NCBI GenBank assembly: GCA_937871635.1
Contig: CALMNS010000605.1
Span: 1-5,809 of the forward strand
Direction of reading: 5' to 3'
Length of the DNA stretch: 5,809 nt
From: an uncultured Solirubrobacter sp.
GTDB taxonomy: Bacteria > Actinomycetota > Thermoleophilia > Solirubrobacterales > Solirubrobacteraceae
The translations under genes and the position numbers were made by a program. Below, in pieces: positions 1-4,891 of the stretch. The notes under the pieces were generated by a model, which saw only the letters and a program-made list of their open reading frames with translations, did no database searches and had not been told where the DNA came from. Position 1 is the stretch's first letter, and the number at the start of each line of letters is the position of its first letter.

Positions 1-1
1 C

Positions 2-271
2 GGCGTGTCGCGGCTCGTCCTGCACGAGCTCGCCCACGTCGTCGACCACGCCCTCGTCCCCGCCCCCCTGGCCGCCCGACTCGACGCCGCGACACCGCGC
101 GGGTGGGCCGCGAGCGGCCCGGCGACGGGCAGCTCGGCCACCCGCGAGGAGCGCTTCGCCGAGTCGTTCGCCAAGTGGGCGACGGGCGACATCGGCGTCG
201 ACCTCTACCTGGGCTACGCGGTGCCGCCCCCGCCCCTCGACTGGGGCGCGCCGCTCGCCGGGCTCCTCTAG
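2..271 (+). CDS. C-terminal part of a putative zinc metallopeptidase (5' end outside window)
   Basis: Only the last ~90 residues are present. A GTG at 5-7 could in principle be a start, but the frame is open to the window edge and the zinc motif lies only six residues later, so the true start is almost certainly upstream. The fragment begins with LVLHELAHVVDH, an HExxH zinc-binding motif in which the two His would bind zinc and the Glu would activate water. About 40 residues later comes REERFAESFAKWA, an acidic helix of the kind that supplies the third (Glu) ligand in gluzincin-type peptidases. The end is Pro-rich (VPPPPLDW). The substrate is unknown; localisation cannot be judged because the N-terminus is missing. 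The next gene starts 10 nt downstream on the same strand, suggesting co-transcription. The motif assignment is fairly sure, but peptidase activity is inference. Confidence 0.7.
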   Translation, partial: GVSRLVLHELAHVVDHALVPAPLAARLDAATPRGWAASGPATGSSATREERFAESFAKWATGDIGVDLYLGYAVPPPPLDWGAPLAGLL

Positions 272-281
272 CCTCGCGAGC

Positions 282-1736
282 GTGAAGGCGCTCCGGCCGC
301 ACCTGCCCGCGGCGGCGCTCCTCGCCCTGCCCTACCTGATCGCGATCGTCGCGCTCGACGGCCTGACGGAGCAGCTGCAGGTCTTCCACGGCACCGACGA
401 GGAGACCTACCACCTGCCGACGATCCGGCAGTTCGCGGTGCAGTGGCCGATGCCCGACCTCGTCCACTACCCGCCCACCTCCACCACGCCCGGGTTCCAC
501 CTGGTGTGGACGGCCCTGGGGAAGGTCGTCGGCTTCGAGGTCTGGCGCCTGCGGCTGCTCGACGTGCTCGTCGCCTACGCCGGCGCGCTCGTCGTCTACG
601 GGATCCTCCTGCGGCGGGGGATCGAGCGGACGAGCGCGCTCCTGCTCGCCGGGCTGCTCGCCCTCTCCCCCTACGTCTTCGGGCCGAGCTTCCTGGTCCT
701 CACCGACGCGTTCGCCTTCCTGCTCGCGCTGCTGGCCCTCGACGCCTTCGACCGCGTGCGGGCCGGCGCCGGCCTGCGGTGGGCGGCCGCGGGCGCGGCC
801 TTCGTCGGCCTCGCGCTCCTCACCCGCCAGAGCTACGCCTGGCTCTGCCCGCTGGCCGGGCTGCTCGTCCTGGTCGGGCCGGGCCTCGACCGCCGCGCGA
901 AGCTCACCGCCCTCGGCCTGATCGCCCTGGCCACCGTGCCGCTCTGGGTGCTCGTGGCCGCCTGGGGCGGGCTCGTGCCCCCCAACGCGGACCCGGCCTC
1001 CTGCGGGGTGTGCGACTCGGCCCGCGGGACCGGCTTCGGGCTGCGCGCGCCGCTGTTCACGCTGGCCATCCTCGGGCTCTACGGGACGCTGCTGGTGGGT
1101 CGCGACCTGCTCTCCCACCCGCGCGCGGCGCTGCTCGGCGCCGCGATCGCCCTCGCCGCGCTCCTCGTCTCCCCCCTGAGCGTCGGCCCGCGCGACGAGG
1201 GCTACCTGTGGAACGCCGCCGATCGCTTCGGCGAGCTGCTGGGCTCCTCGGCGCTCCTGCTGATCCTGGTGCCGGTGGGGGGCGCGGTCCTCGGCACGCT
1301 CGCCGCCCGGACCGGCGGCGACCGCCTGCTGCCGCTCGCCCTCGCCGCCACCTTCTTGGCCTTCTCGCTGCTCACGGGGGTCGCCTACCAGAAGTACTTC
1401 GACCCGTTCGCGCTGCTCGTCTTGGTCCTCGCGATCCGCCCGGGCGAGCTGCGGGCGCCGCTGCCGCGGGCCGGAGCGGCGGTGCTGGCCATCGCCTTCC
1501 TGACCTACGTCTTCGTGGTCCCGCCCCCGGATCCGCCCCCGACGGGGACTTTGGCACGATCCGCACTTGGGCCGACCGATCAGTCAGTCACAATGGGTCC
1601 ATGGCCACCACGACGAATCCCGCCGACCCCTCCTACGAGCAATCCAAGCAGGTCGCCGAAGCCTCTCGCGAGACCGAGTGGAAGCAGCCCTCCTTCGGCA
1701 AGCAGCTCTTCCTGGGCAACTTCGAGCTCGGCCTGA
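282..1736 (+). CDS. Polytopic GT-C membrane glycosyltransferase, ALG10/DIE2-like
   Basis: This is a membrane protein of up to 484 aa starting at GTG 282, with no clear Shine-Dalgarno, 10 nt after the preceding stop. It has roughly ten hydrophobic segments, the first at about residues 9-28. The first outer loop carries TDEETYHLP (residues 38-46) and STTPGFH (67-73). This resembles the DE..H.P and TTPPGLY blocks of ALG10, the dolichyl-phosphate-glucose alpha-1,2-glucosyltransferase. Further matches, from memory of the family, are LTDAFA (140-145), TRQSYAW (181-187, compare FRQTN), WGGLV, and YQKYFDPF (369-376) before the last helices. GT-C enzymes use polyprenyl-phosphate sugars at the membrane; sugar and acceptor are unknown here. 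The hydrophobic core ends near residue 413. The remaining ~70 residues are Pro/Ser-rich and, from residue 441, overlap the dehydrogenase gene, so the natural C-terminus is doubtful. A generic GT39/PMT-like enzyme is the alternative. Confidence 0.72.
   Translation: MKALRPHLPAAALLALPYLIAIVALDGLTEQLQVFHGTDEETYHLPTIRQFAVQWPMPDLVHYPPTSTTPGFHLVWTALGKVVGFEVWRLRLLDVLVAYAGALVVYGILLRRGIERTSALLLAGLLALSPYVFGPSFLVLTDAFAFLLALLALDAFDRVRAGAGLRWAAAGAAFVGLALLTRQSYAWLCPLAGLLVLVGPGLDRRAKLTALGLIALATVPLWVLVAAWGGLVPPNADPASCGVCDSARGTGFGLRAPLFTLAILGLYGTLLVGRDLLSHPRAALLGAAIALAALLVSPLSVGPRDEGYLWNAADRFGELLGSSALLLILVPVGGAVLGTLAARTGGDRLLPLALAATFLAFSLLTGVAYQKYFDPFALLVLVLAIRPGELRAPLPRAGAAVLAIAFLTYVFVVPPPDPPPTGTLARSALGPTDQSVTMGPWPPRRIPPTPPTSNPSRSPKPLARPSGSSPPSASSSSWATSSSA
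1567..1594 (+). promoter_or_regulatory. Candidate promoter of the acyl-CoA dehydrogenase gene (leaderless)
   Basis: A TTGGGC hexamer (1567-1572) is followed after 16 bp by CACAAT (1589-1594), which keeps the A2, A4, A5 and T6 positions of the -10 consensus TATAAT. The ATG at 1601 begins six bases after the -10, just where transcription would start, and no Shine-Dalgarno precedes it. This is the geometry expected of a leaderless mRNA, a common type in actinobacteria. An alternative -35, TTGGCA, lies at 1551-1556. The element sits inside the 3' end of the upstream glycosyltransferase frame. The sequence matches are visible; promoter activity is inferred. Confidence 0.5.
1574..1589. promoter_or_regulatory. 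TetR-type operator-like inverted repeat
   Basis: The 16-bp element GACCGATCAGTCAGTC is an imperfect palindrome with half-sites GACnGA and TCnGTC; 10 of 16 positions match its own reverse complement. GACCGA..TCGGTC-like dyads are typical of TetR-family repressor sites, and fatty-acid degradation genes are often controlled by TetR-type FadR/PsrA-like repressors that respond to acyl-CoA. Here the dyad fills the spacer between the proposed -35 and -10, so a bound repressor would block RNA polymerase. No regulator gene lies in the window, so the regulator is unidentified. Confidence 0.5.
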
Positions 1737-3571
1737 TCCATCCTCAGCCGCAGCCGTCGGCCGAGATGACCGCCAAGGGCGAGGCGTTCCTGCAGACGCT
1801 GCGCCGCTTCCTCACCGAGCGGGTCGACCCGCTGCAGATCGAGCGAGACGCGAAGATCGGAGAGGACGTCATCGACGGCCTCAAGCAGCTCGGCGCGCTG
1901 GGCATGAAGGTCCCCGACCAGTACGGGGGCCTCGGCCTGTCGCAGGTCTACTACAACAAGGCCCTCGCGCTGGCCGGGCAGAGCCACTCGGCGATCGCCA
2001 CGCTGCTCTCCGCCCACCAGTCGATCGGGCTGCCCGAGCCGCTGCGCATGTTCGGCACCGAGGAGCAGAAGCGCGAATGGCTCCCCAAGGTGGCGAGCAC
2101 GCACATCTCCGCCTTCCTGCTCACGGAGCCCGACGTCGGCTCGGACCCGGCGCGCATGACCACGAGCGCGACCCCGACCGACGACGGCACGGGCTACCTG
2201 ATCAACGGCACGAAGCTGTGGGCGACCAACGGCGTCATCGCCGACGTGGTGATCATCATGGCGGTCGTCCCGAAGACGGACAGCGCCAAGGGCGGCATCA
2301 CCGCGTTCATCTGCCCGAACGACGCGCCCGGCGTCACCGTCCTGCGGCGCAACGCGTTCATGGGCCTGCGGGGGATCGAGAACTCCCTCACGCGCTTCGA
2401 GGACGTCTTCGTCCCCAACGAGGCGGTCGTCGGCGGCGTCGGCAAGGGCCTCAAGCTCGCCCTGGCCACGCTGAACACCGGGCGCCTGTCACTGCCCGCG
2501 ATCGCGGCGGCGGCGGCGAAGTACTCGGTGAAGATCTCCCGCGAGTGGGCGTCGGAGCGCAAGCAGTGGGGCGCCCCGGTCGGCAAGCACGACCCGGTCG
2601 CCCAGCACCTGGCCTTCGTCACCGGCACGGCGTTCGGCCTCGAGGCCGTCGTCGACGTCGCCAGCCGCCTGGCCGACGACAAGCGCAACGACTTCCGGGT
2701 CGAGGCCGCGCTGGCCAAGCTCTACGGCTCGGAGATGGCCTGGCAGGCCGTCGACACGATGATCTCGATCCGCGGCGGGCGCGGCTACGAGACGGCGCAG
2801 TCGCTCAAGGACCGCGGCGAGAAGCCGGTGCCGGCCGAGCAGATGCTCCGCGACATGCGGATCAACCGCATCTTCGAGGGCTCGACGGAGATCATGCACC
2901 TCCTCATCGCCCGCGAGGCGCTCGACCAGCACCTCGCGGTGGCCGGGGACATCCTGGACCCGAAGGTGGCGATGGCCGACAAGGCCAAGGCGGCCGTCGG
3001 CGCGGCGAAGTTCTACGCCGGCTATCTGCCCACGCTCGTCACCGGCGAGGGCCAGAAGCCCACCGCCTACGCCGACGAGTTCGGCTCGCTGGCCCCGCAC
3101 CTGCGCTACGTCGAGCGCCACGCGCGCAAGCTCGCCCGCTCGACGATGGGCCTGATGGGGCTCCACCAGGCCTCGCTCGAGCAGAAGGGCGCGCTCCTCG
3201 GGCGCGTCGTGGACATCGGCGCCGAGCTCTTCGCGATCTCCTGCGCCTGCGTCTACGCGCACTCGCTGGCCATCCGCGAGCCCGCCCGGCGCGAGGAGGC
3301 CTACGAGCTGGCCGACCTGTTCGCCAAGCAGGCCCGCGGCCGCGCGGAGCGGCTGTTCGCCGAGCTGTTCTCCAACGACGACGCCGCGCAGTACAAGACG
3401 GCCCAGAACGTCCTCGAGGGCCGCTACACGTGGTGGGAGTCCGACATCCTCGACCCCGCCGGCGACGGGCCGATGATCCCCGAGCACGAGGAGTCGGCGG
3501 TGCGCCAGTACGCCGAGTCGACGGAGTTCCAGGCCCCGCCGGTCCCGGCCCAGGCCGAGGCGGTTCAGTAG
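1601..3571 (+). CDS. Long-form (VLCAD-type) acyl-CoA dehydrogenase
   Basis: This 656-aa FAD flavoenzyme would catalyse the alpha,beta-dehydrogenation of an acyl-CoA, the first step of a beta-oxidation cycle, passing electrons to electron-transferring flavoprotein. Visible features are an N-terminal helical domain (about 50-170), the acyl-CoA dehydrogenase signature LTEPDVGSD (174-182), the beta-domain block INGTKLWATNG (201-211), the C-terminal helical domain with RGGRGYE (391-397), and RINRIFEGSTEIM, where E426 is the probable catalytic base. A further ~200 helical residues follow, as in VLCAD/ACAD9 and the long mycobacterial FadE proteins; simple short-chain enzymes are about 380 aa. The stretch between GGRGY and the RD of the second signature is about 10 residues longer than I recall for VLCAD. 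ATG 1601 is chosen because the following MATTTNPADP reads as a normal N-terminus and no nearby in-frame start exists. Chain length is not determinable; mycobacterial FadE10 is a plausible relative, from memory. Confidence 0.93.
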   Translation: MATTTNPADPSYEQSKQVAEASRETEWKQPSFGKQLFLGNFELGLIHPQPQPSAEMTAKGEAFLQTLRRFLTERVDPLQIERDAKIGEDVIDGLKQLGALGMKVPDQYGGLGLSQVYYNKALALAGQSHSAIATLLSAHQSIGLPEPLRMFGTEEQKREWLPKVASTHISAFLLTEPDVGSDPARMTTSATPTDDGTGYLINGTKLWATNGVIADVVIIMAVVPKTDSAKGGITAFICPNDAPGVTVLRRNAFMGLRGIENSLTRFEDVFVPNEAVVGGVGKGLKLALATLNTGRLSLPAIAAAAAKYSVKISREWASERKQWGAPVGKHDPVAQHLAFVTGTAFGLEAVVDVASRLADDKRNDFRVEAALAKLYGSEMAWQAVDTMISIRGGRGYETAQSLKDRGEKPVPAEQMLRDMRINRIFEGSTEIMHLLIAREALDQHLAVAGDILDPKVAMADKAKAAVGAAKFYAGYLPTLVTGEGQKPTAYADEFGSLAPHLRYVERHARKLARSTMGLMGLHQASLEQKGALLGRVVDIGAELFAISCACVYAHSLAIREPARREEAYELADLFAKQARGRAERLFAELFSNDDAAQYKTAQNVLEGRYTWWESDILDPAGDGPMIPEHEESAVRQYAESTEFQAPPVPAQAEAVQ

Positions 3572-4149
3572 GCGGCCGGCCGGCCCGGCGCCGCGCGCCT
3601 GCGAGCCATCAGGCGCGCGGCGAGGACGCCCCCGAGCGCCCCGAACAGGTGAGCCTGCCAGGAGATCCCCGCCTGGGGCACGAGGCCGCCGAGCAGCGCG
3701 CCGCCGAACAGGACCCCGACGACGAGCCCCGTGGCCAGGTGGACGAGGTTGCGCTCGAAGAAGCCGCGGGCCAGCAGGTAGGTGCCGTAGCCGAAGACGA
3801 GGCCGCTCGCGCCGAGGTGCACCGAGCCCGCCCCGGCGACCAGCCACGTCCCGATCCCGCTGACGAGCGCCACCAGCACGGTGACCAGCGCGATCCGGCG
3901 CAGGCCTCCGAGGGCGATGGTGGCGCCGAGGGCGAGGAACGGGACGGTGTTGGAGACCAGGTGGCCGAACCCGACGTGCAGGAAGGGGGCGGCGGGGATC
4001 CCGGCCAGGCCGTCGTCGGTCCGCGGGACGATCCCGTAGCGGTCGAGGTTCGCCGGCAGGACGGCGTCGACCCGCTCGGAGATCCACATCACGGCGACCA
4101 TCGCGGCGACCAGGATCAGGCCGTTGAGGCGGTCGCCGGCGCGCTCCAT
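3565..4149 (-). CDS. Rhomboid-family intramembrane serine protease
   Basis: This 194-aa membrane protein would cleave single-pass membrane proteins within the lipid bilayer. About six transmembrane helices are visible, beginning at residues 8-24. The rhomboid signature is complete: HxxxxHxxxN in FLHVGFGHLVSN (H58, H63, N67), the nucleophile in GASG (S115) within HLGASGLVFGYG, and the partner His in ISWQAHLFGALGG (H167), giving the Ser-His dyad. The length fits a minimal six-helix bacterial rhomboid without extra domains; the basic tail MARRRAAPGR follows the last helix. ATG 4149 is preferred because the hydrophobic helix follows soon after; ATG 4170, seven codons upstream, is possible, and neither has a good Shine-Dalgarno. 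The gene converges on the acyl-CoA dehydrogenase, their ends overlapping by 7 nt (3565-3571), and diverges from the lipoprotein gene. The physiological substrate is unknown. Confidence 0.92.
   Translation of the reverse strand: MERAGDRLNGLILVAAMVAVMWISERVDAVLPANLDRYGIVPRTDDGLAGIPAAPFLHVGFGHLVSNTVPFLALGATIALGGLRRIALVTVLVALVSGIGTWLVAGAGSVHLGASGLVFGYGTYLLARGFFERNLVHLATGLVVGVLFGGALLGGLVPQAGISWQAHLFGALGGVLAARLMARRRAAPGRPAAY
3589..3622. terminator. Perfect 13-bp GC-rich hairpin, possible terminator
   Basis: The arms CGCCGCGCGCCTG (3589-3601) and CAGGCGCGCGGCG (3610-3622) are exactly complementary and enclose an 8-nt loop. The hairpin starts 17 nt after the dehydrogenase stop and lies inside the last codons (about 176-187) of the convergent rhomboid gene. 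No T-tract follows on either strand, so it is not a classic intrinsic terminator. GC hairpins without a U-tract may still act as terminators or RNA stabilisers in actinobacteria. The inverted repeat is certain; the role is inferred. Confidence 0.5.
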
Positions 4150-4171
4150 CGTGCGGGGAGGATGCCGCATG

Positions 4172-4181
4172 ACCCTAAGCT
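4172..4181. promoter_or_regulatory. Overlapping divergent -10-like elements
   Basis: Only 42 bp (4150-4191) separate the rhomboid ATG from the lipoprotein ATG. On the plus strand TAAGCT (4176-4181) fits the actinobacterial TAnnnT -10 pattern and lies 10 nt before ATG 4192. On the minus strand TAGGGT (4177 down to 4172) also fits and lies 22 nt before ATG 4149. The two share bases 4176-4177, so simultaneous firing would be exclusive. No good -35 is visible for either. TAnnnT is a loose pattern, so this is tentative. Confidence 0.3.
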
Positions 4182-4191
4182 GGGGCCCATC

Positions 4192-4680
4192 ATGCCGCGC
4201 ATCCGCCGTGCCCTGCCCCTCTCCGCCCTCGCCACCGCCCTGGCGGTGGCGGCCGCCGGCTGCGGCGGCGGGAGCGCGGCCGCCTCCAAGGACGAGTACG
4301 CGGCGGAGCTCAACGACTTCTGCGCCTCCTTCCTCACCGCCACGCGGGACCTGCAGAAGACGGGGTCGGGCCTCGGCGCCGACACGAAGCCGCAGGACGC
4401 GGCGAAGAAGCTCGGCGGCGCGGTGCAGACCTTCTCCGACGAGATCGGGACCTCGCTGGCTCCCCTGGAGAAGATCGACCCGCCCGAGGACTACGCCAAG
4501 TTCAACACGGGGCTCGTCGACGGGCTGACCGAGGCGCAGAAGCGGCTCGACAAGGTCGCCACCACCGCCAAGACGGGCGACGTCAAGTCGCTGGGCAACA
4601 TCGGGCAGACCCTCGGCGGGCTCGAGGTCCCCGACCCGCCCAAGGACCTCGAGGCGAAGGCCACCAGGTGCCGCGGATAG
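4192..4680 (+). CDS. Small secreted lipoprotein of unknown function
   Basis: This is a 162-aa protein with a lipoprotein signal peptide: basic MPRIRR, a hydrophobic stretch (about 7-22) and a lipobox-like AAGC with the lipidated Cys at C24, followed by a flexible GGGSAAAS linker. It should be anchored to the outer face of the cytoplasmic membrane. The mature part is polar and probably all-helical, rich in Ala, Lys, Asp and Leu, with no enzyme motif that I recognise. Besides C24 there are only two Cys, in NDFCASF (C44) and at the end in TRCRG (C160), which could form a disulfide joining the two ends. A second in-frame ATG at 4162 would add ten residues; its GGGGAGG (4155-4161) abuts the ATG and is too close to work well, so 4192 is preferred. 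It is transcribed away from the rhomboid gene and is followed after 28 nt by the small membrane protein, possibly in one operon. Confidence 0.8.
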   Translation: MPRIRRALPLSALATALAVAAAGCGGGSAAASKDEYAAELNDFCASFLTATRDLQKTGSGLGADTKPQDAAKKLGGAVQTFSDEIGTSLAPLEKIDPPEDYAKFNTGLVDGLTEAQKRLDKVATTAKTGDVKSLGNIGQTLGGLEVPDPPKDLEAKATRCRG

Positions 4681-4708
4681 CGCCGCCTGGTCTCCGCGCG
4701 CCGCGGCG

Positions 4709-4891
4709 GTGAACCGCGACCTCCTCTTCTGGTCGCTGGCGCTCTTCTTCGGGGCCTCGATCGCCTTCCAGGCGATCCAGCGCTGGACGGAGTCCGAGGC
4801 GATCTGGGTCACGCTGGGGCTCGAGGCGATCGTCCTCGCGATCCTGATCGCGGCGATCGTCGTGGTGGTGCGTCGCAAGGGGAGCGGATGA
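4709..4891 (+). CDS. 60-aa two-helix membrane protein of unknown function
   Basis: A small protein starting at GTG 4709 with MNRDLLFWSL and no evident Shine-Dalgarno. Two hydrophobic segments are clear: about residues 5-23 (LLFWSLALFFGASIAFQAI) and about 32-54 (from IWVTLGLEAI to VVVV). They are joined by a short polar turn with QRWTESE, and the end is the basic tail RRKGSG, suggesting both termini are cytoplasmic. No known family is recognised. It lies 28 nt after the lipoprotein gene, and its stop TGA (4889-4891) overlaps the ATG (4888-4890) of the aminotransferase, so translation of the two is probably coupled. The clean hydrophobic pattern and coupled context support a real gene; a role is not deducible. 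Confidence 0.72.
   Translation: MNRDLLFWSLALFFGASIAFQAIQRWTESEAIWVTLGLEAIVLAILIAAIVVVVRRKGSG
4877..4884 (+). promoter_or_regulatory. Shine-Dalgarno site of the aminotransferase gene
   Basis: AAGGGGAG lies inside the last codons of the small membrane protein gene and ends 3 nt before ATG 4888; the AAGG part sits 7 nt upstream. It is the clearest purine-rich ribosome-binding site in this window. It supports the start at 4888 and reinitiation after the overlapping TGA. Confidence 0.6.

Noticed and set aside
443..1600. Upstream extension of the dehydrogenase frame, giving a 1042-aa fusion
   Set aside because: The translation before 1601 is Arg/Pro/Ala-rich out-of-frame sequence of the glycosyltransferase gene; the acyl-CoA dehydrogenase homology starts after ATG 1601.
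1580..2104. 174-aa minus-strand open frame opposite the dehydrogenase start
   Set aside because: It is a Leu/Gly/Glu/Arg-rich antisense shadow with no recognisable motif; the plus strand has strong family signatures.
3574..3585. GGCCGG repeats next to the dehydrogenase stop
   Set aside because: Short GC palindromes are frequent by chance at this base composition; no role can be supported beyond the nearby perfect 13-bp stem.
2489..4087. 532-aa minus-strand open frame opposite the dehydrogenase
   Set aside because: It has charged low-complexity composition, lies opposite a clear enzyme gene and partly in the wrong frame of the rhomboid gene, and shows no domain.
1567..4191. Long plus-strand frame leading into the lipoprotein, giving 1037 aa
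   Set aside because: It is the shifted frame of the dehydrogenase and the antisense of the rhomboid gene, with low-complexity Arg/Gly/Pro/Ala composition; only the part from 4192 looks like a real protein.
4681..4708. Possible terminator between the lipoprotein and small membrane protein genes
   Set aside because: The 28 nt are GC-rich but contain no convincing long stem or T-tract; an operon read-through is simpler.
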